Below are positions 1 to 10,627 of a stretch of DNA of 64,000 bases, one piece after another. Source of the stretch: Catonia carolina. Lineage: Eukaryota; Arthropoda; Insecta; Hemiptera; Achilidae. A program made the position numbers and the translations under genes. The DNA lies in contig JAQMRL010000012.1 in the NCBI GenBank assembly GCA_035578175.1, forward strand, positions 22,626,671 to 22,690,670, read 5' to 3'. The notes beneath the pieces are model-generated. The model made no database searches, was not told where the DNA came from, and saw nothing but the letters and a program-made list of their open reading frames with translations. Within the stretch, counting starts at the first letter, position 1; each line of letters begins with the position of its first letter.

Positions 1-1150
1 CTGAAAAAGGCACAAAAAGTTTGACACATTATGACATTTTTAATTTCTTTTGAATATTGTAAAATACATTATGATAGGGGCTGCAAGCAGGGAGTCGCTA
101 CCTCGCTCGCTACACTTCAAGGCAAACTTAAATTAAATCATTTAACTTCTCCAACAGCCTTACGTGTTGAAAGCAAATTACTACAATGAAATATACTACA
201 TAATCATGAGTAAAGAATGTAAAACTTAAGTAAAAACATAATTTAATTTTAATCGCAAGCAGATGATGACAAATGTAAATAAACCTCTGTCAGACTTGAA
301 AATATGGAAAACCACTAATTGACACTGAACTAAGCTCAGTACAAAAATAAATCTGGTGTAAAACACGCTCACACAATTCTCTTGACAATGTAAATACTGA
401 AACATATAACTATGTTTAATCATTGAAGAATGATGCAAAATGAAAATCAACCTCTCTATAACTTAAAAATACAAAAAATCACAACACTAGGCTGTAGAAA
501 AATTGCTTAATATAAAAGTTATAGTTTTTTTTTATTTTCTATAACCTCAACTATACACACACTTTTGTCATAAAATGCATACTATGGCTGCAAGCTTAAC
601 AAAATCCCATTTTTTTACAGAATTTAATGAGAAAAATACAGAAAATCACTAACTGATGCTAAGCTAAGCATTGTAGAAAAAATACTTAAAAGTTTTAGGT
701 TTCATAATTTCCAACAACTTTAATTAAATACACTTTTGCCCTATAATACATATTAAGCCGTAATCTTAAAACAAATACATTAAAAGCACAGCCTCCCCAA
801 GAATTTCAGTGGTTATGGCACTTACCCTATATGCTCTACTAGAGCATGAAAAATGCAGTAAATTTAGAGATTTTTAAATAACTGATTTTAATGAAAATGT
901 TCATGTCAGGTCCCCTAATGGTACCTAACTTAAGTTTTAAGTTTCAACTGCATACAAAATTCCGTTCTTGAGATATTTTGTTCACACGGACACAGAACAA
1001 TAGTTACAAACATGTTTTTTTGGGTTCAGGGGACCTGAAAACATGTTTTTTGGGTTCAGGGGACCTGAAAACATGTATTTCCGGTAAAAACTTGATTTTG
1101 AAGAACTGATACGAAAACAATACTGTGACAATATCGAAAAAGGAATATGG
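1..1150 (-). repeat. Dispersed repeat R-A, decayed copy (DHX8 intron 2)
   Basis: Blocks such as AATGAAAATCAACCTCT, the AAATACACTTTTGCC segment, the GAGATATTTTGTTCACAC block (about 965-985) and GGGTTCAGGGGACCTGAAAA recur in inverse orientation at 7925-8740 and 24445-25330. The last block is duplicated in tandem here (1021-1075). No coding frame is seen. The family appears at least seven times in the window and is non-coding. Its outer end carries a hairpin around TGCCTATATGAGTATATAGG. Class unknown. Confidence 0.6.
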
Positions 1151-1954
1151 CTCGAGAAAGGTTTCTATTCATAAAATGTTAAAGAGTAGATAATAGAGTG
1201 AAAAAGTAACAATATTAGGTTAGTTATAAAAGGATATTTAAAAGGGCCATGTATAATAAGGTAGTGTCTTTTGCTGTACAACTATTTGTGAAAGAGTCTG
1301 TTGGTTACCTGTAACACCTTTTATTCTATTGTGACTTGTTTACACTAGTTATGATTTTTCCAGAAACAATAAAAAAGATTTTTGAATTGAATTTCTCTGT
1401 TTTTCTAGAATTATCTCTTTGATCTACCTATATAAAAAGAGCCCAAGTGCAGTTAGTGAGTCAGTATTCGTTTGATCTTTGACGAGTGTTTATTGCGTGC
1501 TATCGGTGCATTAGCAACAAAACCTTACATACAGATTTAAAAACACCACTTGTAAAAAATTCCATCGAATACCTATACTAACGCTTTCACGACAAGTCAC
1601 ACGAACACGAGAACCCACTGGTGCGTTCACTTTCAACCATCCATTTACTTGATAATCCCCCTAGACGCCTTAAAAGACGCTGGAGTAGAGACCTGCTAAT
1701 TTGATACACAAATTTCATTCTTGGGGAGGCACCAATGGGGGCCCTACCCCTCTCATGCCTATCATGTTATTTACATTATTATCATAATCATTACATTTGC
1801 TTGTTGTAAAATTTTAGTTGTAAATAAAGAATTAAAGAGAAAAAAATTATTGTATTACTTCATTGTAATTAGTTTATTATTTATTTTGTAAATCTTTTAG
1901 TTGTAATAAATACTTGTAATTTTAAACTTTAGTGAATTAATCATTTAATTACCT
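1151..1954. other. DHX8 intron 2 sequence, no gene seen
   Basis: AT-rich sequence without a convincing frame. At about 1430 TATATAAAAAGAG is followed about 30 bases later by TCAGTATTCG, which resembles a TATA plus initiator arrangement of the kind found in LTRs or TE promoters. No downstream ORF supports it. Confidence 0.3.
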
Positions 1955-2490
1955 AGATCCCGAAACGGACCTTAGCGATAGGTGTCACAATACTTTCCTT
2001 CCCTATATATTCATATAGGACAAGAGAAAGTGCTTGAAATAAAGTTTTAGGTGTTTTTAATTTCCTATAATTATAAAAAATGTTTCCCTAAAACTCATAT
2101 TAAGCCACAATCTTAAAAAACAATTTTTACCACGAGAGCACAGCCTCCCCACAAATTTCAACAAACATGCCACTTACTCCATCTAGCAGGAGCACAAAAA
2201 TCCAGTAAATGAAGTGAATTTAAATAACTGTAAGAGTAGTTATTGAGAAAATTGCAAAATAATGAAAAATTGCATGAATAAACTACCACAACATATTTAT
2301 TTCAAGCACTTTTTATACAGAAAAAAGTGTCATCCACTCATGATTAAAATTAGGTTAAGTTTTTCACCTTACAATGTTTACTCATGATTTAGCAAATGTT
2401 ATAATTTTTAGTTTTTGCATTGGCAAAAAAAAGTTATGTCAGTGTTTCACATCAGATATTTAATTTAACTAAAAATTTATGAAAAATATA
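1955..2490 (-). repeat. Dispersed repeat R-A, copy abutting exon 2
   Basis: The CCTTCCCTATATATTCATATAGG hairpin end, the TTAAGCCACAATCTTAAAAA block and the ATGATTAAAATTAGGTTAAG end block match R-A copies at 7925-8740/18534-18665 and 24445-25330 in inverse orientation. It ends only a few bases from the DHX8 exon 2 splice donor. Non-coding. Confidence 0.55.
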
Positions 2491-2495
2491 CTTAC

Positions 2496-2581
2496 AGAAA
2501 ATTCAGCTCCATTTTCATTAAGTACTAGCTTAAATGTTTCAAATGTATCATTCTTTTCAGCCAGATCTATTATAAATTCAG
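2496..2581 (-). CDS. DHX8: DHX8/Prp22 helicase, exon 2
   Basis: On the minus strand a pyrimidine-rich tract ending TTTTCAG precedes an 86-bp open exon that ends at GTAAGT. It translates, after completing the split Ala codon, as EFIIDLAEKNDTFETFKLVL and ends NGAEFS. This is the segment that follows exon 1 in DHX8 homologues as I recall them. The exon ends in phase 0. The next expected segment (beginning DSLISNLL in the human protein) is not found on the minus strand between base 1 and 2495, so intron 2 runs off the window. Intron 1, about 3.2 kb, holds a decayed pogo element and a mariner. The exon shows no stop or frameshift, in contrast to the surrounding repeats, which fits a live host gene. 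Confidence 0.88.
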
Positions 2582-3235
2582 CTGAAAATAATTGAAAACA
2601 AAACTGAATTACAGTCACACATTTATAAAATACATGCAATAAATATAAATACTACAGTTGGACCTCTATAAATCAAATCTGAAGGGAGCGAATTTTTTTT
2701 ATTTACAGAGGTAAAATACAGAAACTAATAAAACCTACTTCAAAATTTCACATTTAATAAACATCCATAAAACAGTACAAGACAAAGGTAAAAAATTATA
2801 ACAGACTACATAAAAGTAGACAAATACATACAAAAGAAAATAATACGAAAACATGTATAAAAGATGACATAAAACAAAGTCAGGAAATGCGTAAACAGTA
2901 CATACATACTAAAGTAATATTGTACCGAAAATTAGAAAGAAATTACCAAAAATTTAAAATTTTTTTTTAAAGAAGTAGAAAATTGTTTTTTATATTAATA
3001 TACAGTAGGCCTACTGTTTAATATTAGTTAAGTGCAATATTTAATAATACGGTATTAAACATTATCATACTGTGAATTGCCCATAAGAGGCAAGAGCTGA
3101 GTGTTAAATTATTTGCACTCAATCTGCTGGTTTCAGGGCAACAAAAATAGTTCTGGTTCTTATCACATGATCAGCCAATTATATAACTGAAGCATTTAAA
3201 AACAGAAGAGGTAGAGGTGTAAAAGACACTAGTCA

Positions 3236-3480
3236 GAGTTATCTCCTCTGAGAGAAATAATGAATTTCATTATACAGCCAGACCCTTTCGTGAATAAAGA
3301 GAAGGTGTCATTTACAGGATGGAAAGTAGATGCTTTTCAGAGAGCCAGGCATGCTGACAAGCATACTTTTCCACTCACTGAGGAATGCAATGGTAAACCA
3401 CTTCCTTTTCGTTGTGATTAGTAAAGCCTCTAAGAGGTTCAAACCAGCCTTTTGGCTGATAACCTAAACAATAACAATCT
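3236..3480. repeat. Dispersed repeat R-B, copy 1
   Basis: It is about 75% similar by eye to 22636-22890: both begin near AGTTATC, share AATGAATTTCAT, TATACAGCCAGA, GGCATGCTG, TTTTCCACTCA and end AAACCAGCCTTTTGGCTGA. Non-coding. Class not identified; SINE or LINE tail are possible. Confidence 0.6.
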
Positions 3481-3945
3481 TGCGATAAAACCTGTATGTC
3501 TGTACGTGAGTGAATGCCTTAGAATGACTGGGAAGGCTGGTCTAAATGAAGTCAAGATCAAAATTTTTCAATGGGATAAAGTAAATATTTAGTTTGGAGT
3601 TTTTTGAATTAGAGACACTTTTAAAATGCACCAAAAGTTGTACCATACACATCGTAATAAATAATAAAGAAAGACCATGCCGCTGCTCACCAAACTACAG
3701 TTCGTAGAATGTTAATGAAACCAAATACAAAAAAATATTAATGTATTTGTTTTACATCGTTTTATGTCGCGTCAAACTGGTTGACAATACCATGCAGCAA
3801 GGGCCAATGTCCAAAACCAAGTAGTGTAAATAACTTTTATAATGTTACTCAACCCCTACCACCTGACCATCTTATACACACTACACAAGGTATGTCAATG
3901 TCATCTAATTCTGCACACTAACCTAGAAAATTTTAAGAGAAACTA

Positions 3946-4706
3946 CGAGGCGTGTTCAGAAAGTAAGTGCCGTTTTAAAAAAAAAACACGTAAAACAATT
4001 TTTTTTCAACACAATTTTATTTTTACATGAAAGCCCAAACCTTAAACTATTTTCCGATATAGTTTCCACCGATGTTCAAACACTTGTCGTAGCGGGTGAT
4101 CAATTTGTCTATACCCTCTTCGTAGAAGGTTCCCGCCAACGAATGTAGCCACGACTCCAAGGCAGTTTTCACTTCATTGTCGGTTTCAAAACGCTGGCCA
4201 CCTAGCTCACGTTTCACGTACAGGAACAAGTGGTAGTCAGACGGTGCCAAGTCCGGGCTGTAGAGCAGGTGATCGAACTGCTCCCAACGAAATTGTCGAA
4301 CCAATGTTTGAGTCTCACCAGCGGTATGGGGCCGAGCATTCTCATGGAGCAACACAATTCCGTTACTGAGCATTCCTTTCCGTTTGTTTTGAACAAACGG
4401 AGAGGAACTCTCACTCATCACGTCTTCACCGTAAAAATCTCGAAGTTGACGATAAATTTCAGCCGGTTTCACATTCCTTGCGTTCAAAAATCTTATTACA
4501 GAACGAATCTAACAATCGGCGGGATTACTAATTGTCTTTAACATTTTAAACGTTCAGAGAAAACTGAAAAAACAACATAGAACAACTACAATGGCGTGAG
4601 TCGATAGCCAGTGAACAAGGACGACTAGTGCGCATGCACGGAACACCGATTGCAGCGCTACGGCGACAGTACAATGAAACGGTACTTACTTTCTGAACAC
4701 GCCTCG
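3946..4706 (-). mobile_element. Internally deleted mariner element
   Basis: A 761-bp element flanked by TA (3944-3945, 4707-4708). Its inverted repeats start CGAGGCGTGTTCAGAAAGTA and match over about 30 bases with one mismatch. It encodes a shortened mariner transposase on the minus strand. It is inserted within the older pogo element in DHX8 intron 1. Confidence 0.85.
4047..4487 (-). pseudogene. Mariner transposase, internal deletion
   Basis: A 146-residue frame joins part of the N-terminal helix-turn-helix (NARNVKPAEIYRQLRDFYGE) directly to the catalytic C-terminus (GIVLLHENARPHTAG ... YSPDLAPSDYHLF ... YIGK). The family protein is about 345 residues, so roughly 190 residues including the first catalytic Asp are lost. 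The second catalytic residue is also Glu (HEN) where mariners normally have HDN. The third Asp in PSDY is present with D34D-like spacing. The protein cannot be an active transposase. The element could only move if supplied with enzyme in trans. Confidence 0.8.
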
Positions 4707-4709
4707 TAT

Positions 4710-5230
4710 AAGCATAAACTACTGAGAAAAATGATTGCCAAAATTGAAAAAGTACAAGGGGATGTGGAAAGTCTAAAAAAAAAACAATAAAATATGTGCC
4801 ATACGTCTGCAGCATTATGAGAAGAAATGGAACCTTCAACAGAAAAATCATAGAAAAGCTATTGAATTTGGAGAGACCAAAGACCACTTTATACAAAATA
4901 AACCTAAAGATGACATAGAAAGCATCTTTGAGGTAGCCCGGTGAATTCCCATTGCTGAAGCAATTAACAAGAATTATACAGCCAAGTGGATAAACGCAGA
5001 TAAGAATCTCGAAATCACTGATGAAATGATAGTAGAAGTAGTAAATCAAGTTAGAGGAAGGCAACAGTGATGATGAAAATAGCAGTGTGGCTACTGTAAA
5101 AAATAACTCACTCAGGTGGCCTACAAGCGAATGAATGTCAATAGAATACACAGAACAGCGGGAAGCAATTCCAGTAGACCTTCTACTACTGCAATGGTGT
5201 GAAACAGTGGCAACCAAACAGTTTTATTAC
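4710..5230 (+). pseudogene. Pogo/Tigger (CENP-B-like) transposase C-terminal remnant
   Basis: Read with several stops and frame changes, the plus strand contains the pieces EITDEMIVEVVNQ and EAIPVDLLLLQWCETVA. Acidic residues followed by a helix and then ...VDLLLL..W...A is the usual C-terminal layout of pogo/Tigger transposases. The catalytic DDE core is not preserved, and the mariner at 3946-4706 sits where upstream sequence would be. The remnant runs into the terminal inverted repeat at 5305-5330. Non-functional. The family call is by recognition of a degenerate C-terminus only. Confidence 0.45.
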
Positions 5231-5332
5231 ATAATTTAACCTCAAAACTCAATTAGGTCCGTATAATCGAGTTTTTATCTATACAAGGTAGGTATAGTCC
5301 ACATTAGTTCTGATAATCGCGGTTGTACTGTA

Positions 5333-5775
5333 GAATAAATATTTCACAAGCCTACTTAACCTCTCATACAACATACGTGACTAAATTTAATTAAACAAAC
5401 ATTAAACACGTTAGAAGTACTATAAAACTTCTTTAAAAATGAATAAACCTAAAATTGAATATAATAAAAATGATTTTTTAATAAATAAACGCATCAGTTA
5501 CAAAACGTAACCAAACGTAGCACGTTTGAACAAGTTTATTAATTTTTTCAATAATCGTTCATTCATGTTATTGAACACAAAGATTCTATCCCAAAATATA
5601 GTAAAAAATTCATAAATACTGTTAACACAAAACGAAAACGTTTTGTTGACACTTACAAAATACGATATTAAGTGTAAACAAACAAATTGAGGTTAGACTA
5701 CTAACGATGGAAAAATGTTATGATTTTACCATAAAATTCATCAAATTTCAATGCACAACTAAATAAATTACTTAC
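5333..5775 (-). other. DHX8 intron 1, 5' portion; nothing recognised
   Basis: AT-rich sequence between the pogo terminus and exon 1. It ends at the exon 1 splice donor (GTAAGT on the minus strand, 5770-5775). No ORF or repeat match was seen. Confidence 0.5.
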
Positions 5776-5869
5776 CTAAATCTTTGTCATTCAACCCTAA
5801 GTGATTCTCTAATTCGGTACATATTTTAGATACTAATGAAAGATGTTCTAATTTTTGTACTTCATCCAT
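5776..5869 (-). CDS. DHX8: DHX8/Prp22 helicase, coding exon 1
   Basis: The minus strand reads ATG at 5869 and 31 codons, beginning [20 protein letters not shown], then a donor GTAAGT. The motif [19 protein letters not shown] matches, from memory, the conserved N-terminus of DHX8/Prp22, the DEAH-box ATPase that releases mature mRNA from the spliceosome. The exon ends one base into a codon (phase 1); that base joins CT at the start of the next exon to give Ala, as in the family (DLAEF). It is too short to show as a long ORF. A CpG-poor, TATCGATA-bearing region lies upstream. The start codon is the only ATG before the conserved block. The remainder of a protein of about 1,200 residues lies outside the window. 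Confidence is high because exon 2 continues the same family sequence. Confidence 0.88.
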
Positions 5870-6095
5870 TTCGCGTAATGTGTTTTGTAAAGAACGTATG
5901 TATAATTTTGTACGTAATCGATTAATATGCTATGGCAACTAATCGAATCAAATATCGATATCAAACCAAGTTATTGATCGATATATTTATTAAAAACACG
6001 AAGTAACACGTTAGGATTAACTTTATAAAGTTGTTAGACAATCTGTAAATGTTGCTGTTATAAAATCGCCAATTAAATCGGTAAATAGTTTTATA
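5870..6095 (-). promoter_or_regulatory. Putative DHX8 promoter/5'UTR with DRE-like sites
   Basis: Directly upstream of the DHX8 start codon lies a perfect palindrome TATCGATA (5953-5960) and a second ATCGAT core (5977-5982). TATCGATA is the binding site of DREF/BEAF-type factors in promoters of insect housekeeping genes. No TATA box is evident. The transcription start was not determined; the assignment is inference from position and motif. Confidence 0.45.
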
Positions 6096-6545
6096 CCCGC
6101 CTTCCACTGCGAGCGGAGCAGGCTCCGTTTAACTCGCAATGGTATAACTCAATATTAAGAACCGAGTGAGCGGAGCGGACTGAATGAGTAAGGCTGTGGT
6201 CCTAGTGCATTCGACTTTTGCGGTGCGGCCAATGCGTAATCGTACAGAATAAACATGTAGCTATAGGTATCAGACGAACTAATGTCCCATAGCCGAACGA
6301 GTGAGAGGGAGATAGTGGTATAACTACGCATGCGCTCAAAGGTATTTACCGTTGTATTCCAAATCTGAAAACATAATACACTCGTTATCTTGCTTGTTAT
6401 TTTACTGCGTGTATAAACGCTTGCTCACAACAATGAGTAAAATTAAAGACTATGTTATTGGAACGGAACGTATGGCTTGTGCGAGTGAGAGCGTTATCCA
6501 TTCTCTCACTCCCACGACTAGGGGAAATTAGTTCATCTGAATACT

Positions 6546-6628
6546 GTACAAGTGATGGTGCCCTAACTGCATACGGGCATCGCACCACACCACACGCCCG
6601 GATGCAGCTAGGACACCATCACTTGTAC
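6546..6628. repeat. Strong 83-bp hairpin
   Basis: GTACAAGTGATGGTG at the left pairs with CACCATCACTTGTAC at the right. The inner arms CTAACTGCATACGGGC and GCCCGGATGCAGCTAG also pair, leaving a loop of about 17 bases (ATCGCACCACACCACAC). It is the centre of the foldback element. Confidence 0.8.
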
Positions 6629-7213
6629 CTACATGTTTTATTCTGTACGATTAACGCATTGGACGCACCGCAAAGGCCGGTTGCAGCTACGACAGCCATA
6701 GAGTTACAAAAGTGGTCGCAGAGTTGAGTGGATTTTGAACGGACTCCATTCGAATCGCAACTCCAAATTTCATATAAGTACTTCCACCAATAGATGAATC
6801 AGCGGAGCGGACTGAGCGAGAAAAAAGGAGCTGTTGTGTCATGTTGTGCAACGCTAGTTTTTAACAGAGTTCGCTATCACCTACCACCAGTTTTCACTTG
6901 ACGTGTATCTGCGGCTGCAGTCTCGGAAATGGAGCTTTTTATTGAAAATTAATAAAATTTATGAAAAAGTTTTTCTATTGGTGAAATTACTTTTCTAAAG
7001 TTTGCGTTCTGTTTCTTTATATATTCTTTTACAAGTCATAATTCTTCATAATAATAATTCTTCAAACTGTTATCTACTGACTGACATAATTTTTGAAATA
7101 TTCATCTAGTAAATCGTAGAATATCCGTAGAAAATTGCCTTTGTCAGGTCTCTCTCTCTAATGTTGTTGCTTATCCAAAATCTTGGTTTTTAAGCTTTTT
7201 TTTCTTATGACAA

Positions 7214-7394
7214 CTAGCTGGCCGCGTTGGCGATGTTGGTAACGTGCTCGCCTCTCATCACGCGGTCTTGGGTTCGAATCCCACTCGGGCATGGCATTTT
7301 TTCATACGTTACAAAAAATTCATTTCATCCTTCACCGTCTGCATTAGCAGCAATTTGCAAAACAGTCGGACGTTAAACCAAAAAAAAAAAACAA
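7214..7394 (+). mobile_element. SINE-1 copy a (tRNA-derived)
   Basis: The head contains a Pol III A box (TGGCGATGTTGG) and a canonical B box (GGTTCGAATCC), a body found in four copies in the window, and an A-rich tail. A 9-bp direct repeat TTATGACAA flanks it (7205-7213, 7395-7403). The head resembles an elongator tRNA-Met with CAT in the anticodon loop position. Inserted in the foldback element. Confidence 0.9.
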
Positions 7395-7854
7395 TTATGA
7401 CAAACTATAGAGTAGTAACAACCATTTACTTATTGTATTTATATAGTCATCACATGAATCGTCTGATATTATTAATAAAAACGAATAGAGAACAAAAACG
7501 CTCTAGAAACTCAAACCACGACTTGTTCGGTCCAATGATCAGCTGGCTGCCCCGCTCAGTGCGCTGGTAATGGAAGCATCCGCCCCACCAATCTCATTTC
7601 TCACCTAGCTCATTCCGCTTCCTAGTTTAAAACCCGCTGACAGGGAAGGCAAATACCTTTTTTTTTGTAAAAAATCTTTCTTAGTGGAAGGACAAAACTA
7701 TTTTACTCCTTTTCGCTCATTTATTTCATGCTCATTACCCTTTCACAGTGGAAGGCGGGCATTATAAATGTCGTGTGAATTTAACGCCGTTTTGAAACCT
7801 TACAACCTTTTCTCTGCCCTCAATGTGTGTACGTACGTTATTTAATGAGTATAA

Positions 7855-7921
7855 TATTTCTATGTTGTTTGATTTGTCCTACACTCCCATTTGAAGTCTT
7901 CTGGGCGCAGTTAAAAAAAAT
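7855..7921 (+). repeat. LINE L-1 3' tail fragment
   Basis: TCCTACACTCCCATTTGAAGTCTTCTGGGCGCAGTT followed by A's resembles the last bases of the LINE at 29165-31430 (TCCTATACTCCTCCTGGAG...GGGCG then A's) and 54710-54770. Only the terminal segment is present, consistent with extreme 5' truncation. Confidence 0.5.
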
Positions 7922-7924
7922 TAT

Positions 7925-8740
7925 CTGAGTAAATTATAATATTTTTACTTTCTCTTGACTATATGAGTATATAGGAAAGAAAGTATTTTTTATGTCAATT
8001 TTTCGAAATCGAGTTTTCACCTGATATACACGTTTTCAGACCCCTTGAATCCCAAAAACATATTTTTAGCGATTGGTCTGTGTGCGAACAGAATATCTCA
8101 AGAACGGAACATCGTACGAAGTTGAAACTTGAAACTTATGTTAGATACCACTAGAGGACCCGATACAAACATTTTCATCAAAATCGGTCGACCGGAAGAA
8201 ATACCTAGTTTATTCGCGTCATTTTTCACTTTTTGCGATTTTCTCAGAAACGGCCTCTACGATTTTATTTATATCGCGTCATTTACTAAATTTTTTATGC
8301 TCTACAAGATAGGGTAGGCGCCATGTCTACTGAAATTCTTGGGGAGGCTGTTCTCTCGTAGAAAAAAATGTCTTTTTTTAAGATTGTGGCCTTAATATGC
8401 ATTTTAGGGCAAAAGAGTGTACAACAAGTTGCAGATAATTTAAAAATCTACAACTTTTATTTTAAACATTTCTTTGAGTAATACTTAGTTTAGCGGTAAT
8501 TTGTAATTTTTTGTTTTTTTTTCATGAAAATCTGTAAAAAATTAATTTTTTAAAAGATTTCGGACTTAGACCAAAGTCGGCCATTGTACGACAAAAGTGT
8601 ATACAAATAATCAAATTATAGAAAATTACCTACAACTTTTTTAAAAAATATTTTTCTCTACAGAGCTTAGTTGTGCATGAAAGAGTGATTTTCCGTATTA
8701 TTTTGCCAAACTAAGGTTGGTTTTGTTTTTGCATCATTAA
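7925..8740 (+). repeat. Dispersed repeat R-A, long copy (left part)
   Basis: It begins with the hairpin CTTGACTATATGAGTATATAGG and runs collinear with the copy at 24445-25330, including GAACAGAATATCTCAAGAACGG, ATTTTCATCAAAATCGGTC, CTACAAGATAGGGTAGGCGC and ATTCTTGGGGAGGCTGTT. It is cut at 8740 by the TTAA-flanked insertion and resumes at 18534. Confidence 0.8.
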
Positions 8741-9773
8741 GGGTGCGCACTACCTCTGCCGCGTCGCTCAATGGGTTTAGAGGATTACAACATACTCGGT
8801 TGTTATGCAAGTCATAATTAAAGTTTGACATGGATTTTAAAGGTTAAAATATGCTCTATGTAACAGTAACATTTTTTTGTATGAGCATTAAGTCTAAGCT
8901 TTAAAAAATTAAGGTAAATCTCTTAAAGTTGTAAAGTTTTCTAAAATTATTTTTAAAGATAGGAAGGTATTTGTCGCAAATTAGTCTGTATCAATAAAAA
9001 GAACATCTTTTTTAGATTCTGAAAATATAAACTTTAACCTGTTTACTTATTTATCAGCGGCGATATATTGCAATCTAATAAACCTTTACAAGCTCAAATG
9101 TTTTAACCGTTCGATAGCGCTCCAAGCTGCCAGTTAGAAAACTACTACGAATTACATTATCTGCTAATTAAGGGTATTTCCCCTCACCAACCTTTCGTCT
9201 CTAGGTCATACAGCGTTGCCGATAGTGTAATATGTTTTTCTTCGATAGAATGTTTACTTCTATTAGTATGTTTTGACAAGTAAAATTAATCGCTCGCCCA
9301 ACCCAAACAAAGATTAATTTTAATTAATTATGAAAAGGATAATTTTTTGTTCGTATAGGAAAATATACTGGTAGACCTACTGATTGTTATTTATTAATTG
9401 TTTCTTTTCGAACTGATTCAAAAATCGGTTACTCATTCTCATTCACTGTTCAGAACGATTGCTTTACTTTAGAAACTAGTGAAACAATTCACTCTTTCAT
9501 TCTCTGTTCACAGTTATTAGACAAAGCGTATTTTGAACCAATACTTTTGTTGTACAATACTCGTATGCTTACTCTTTAACCACTATAACTGCTACGTATG
9601 ACATAGTTGGTCTGTTCTCTGGGCCAAAAGGGCGTTCTCTTTCGATAACCGACCCGTTCAATCGCTTTTACTTCAGTTTCTGCGCGCTCTTCTCACTCTC
9701 CTCTCTCCCACACTCGGTCTCTTCCCCTTGTTTTTCTTGTCATCTTCAAGACTAAACGAACCGACGGTAGTTC

Positions 9774-10296
9774 TGTAATATAAGACACTTACACACGAAA
9801 AACCACACATACGTACATTCACATGACAAACTAAATACGTTCATGCATAACATAAACATACAGATTCATACACTCAATATAAACACCAGATGATTTACCA
9901 CCTTCAGATGTGAAAGACAAGAATAATAATACCAAAATTATTTAAAGGAAAATAAAAAGAACATTTTATTTTCTGAAATTAAAATGGATTGTTACCTCAT
10001 TCTATTTTAAAAATCTTAACAAGAGAGGTACAGATTTACATTTTTTATAATAGAAAACATTTTTTGATCATTACAACTTTATTGAGAAATAAAAAAAAAA
10101 TAATTTTAGAGGATTGGTTTGAATAAGATTTTCAAGGACTTTTAATACATTTTAAAGGATTTTAAAAAAATTTTAATAATTTTAATAATTTTAAGAATTT
10201 ATAATATTTACCAAACATTTTAATAAAGAACCTTGAATTGTTGAAGAAATCAAAAAATAATTTAAATATTTTTTCTTATTACGAACTTCTGGGACA
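9774..10296 (+). repeat. 5' LTR
   Basis: 523 bp, TGTAATATAAGACAC at the start and CTTCTGGGACA at the end, nearly identical to 15517-16040. It has many AT-rich internal repeats. Confidence 0.95.
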
Positions 10297-10300
10297 AAAA

Positions 10301-10317
10301 TGGTGTCGTGACCAGGA
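10301..10317 (+). promoter_or_regulatory. Primer-binding site
   Basis: TGGTGTCGTGACCAGGA lies four bases after the 5' LTR. The TGG start pairs with a tRNA CCA end. The form TGG-N-GTCGTGACC-AGGA resembles complements of tRNA-Arg used by some insect gypsy elements, but the exact tRNA needs a comparison. Confidence 0.75.
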
Positions 10318-10627
10318 TGCCACATAAGAAATTTCAATAAATAAATTTAATAAAATAATATTTGGGAAATTAAAATAATAAACAAAGAGGATAAACTAGT
10401 GGAAAAATTTCATCAACCGAAAATAATCAAACAAGGATAACAAAAGTAATCGAAGGCCAGGAAGAAAATAAGAAGAAAGATCAAAAATAACACAACGAAT
10501 CTTCTAAAATTTATAAAAGCTAAATCATAAACAAATCACATCTGACAGGTATACTGACTCCGACTGGTAAGTCATCTGTTTCACATAAATAAATTATCAC
10601 AATCAACGAACAAAACAAAAAATAAAC

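Larger units (their letters stand above)
2655..5330 (+). mobile_element. Decayed pogo/Tigger-like DNA transposon
   Basis: TA dinucleotides (2653-2654 and 5331-5332) flank ends that both start CAGT: CAGTTGGACCTCTATAAATC on the left and, inverted, CAGTACAACCGCGATTATCA on the right. The left end resembles known pogo/Tigger termini. A broken transposase C-terminus lies just inside the right end. The two ends match only about 11 of the first 17 bases, so two different elements are possible. The interior also holds an R-B repeat and a mariner inserted later. It sits in DHX8 intron 1. Confidence 0.45.
6096..7759. mobile_element. Foldback-type element with 14-bp TIR
   Basis: CCCGCCTTCCACTG at 6096-6109 is exactly inverted at 7746-7759. 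Inside, 6190-6260 is inverted at 6629-6705 (over 90% in the core TTTGCGGTGCG...ATGTAG) and a further hairpin occupies 6546-6628. AGCGGAGCGGACTGA is repeated at about 6170 and 6802. No transposase is seen. It has a SINE insertion at 7214. Local GC content is higher than that of its flanks. Foldback or composite MITE is my reading; a target duplication was not clear. Confidence 0.5.

Noticed and set aside
4546..5217. 223-codon open frame on the minus strand
   Set aside because: It is the shadow of a decayed pogo transposase on plus and crosses a mariner end. Composition is hydrophobic and low-complexity with no family match.
6452..6727. 91-aa frame on plus
   Set aside because: It runs through the foldback hairpin; no homologue and no second copy.
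7244..7570. 108-aa frame beginning MLASHHAVLGSNPTRAW, repeated at 21850
   Set aside because: It is SINE-1 sequence read through; the similar protein at 21850 only reflects the SINE copies.
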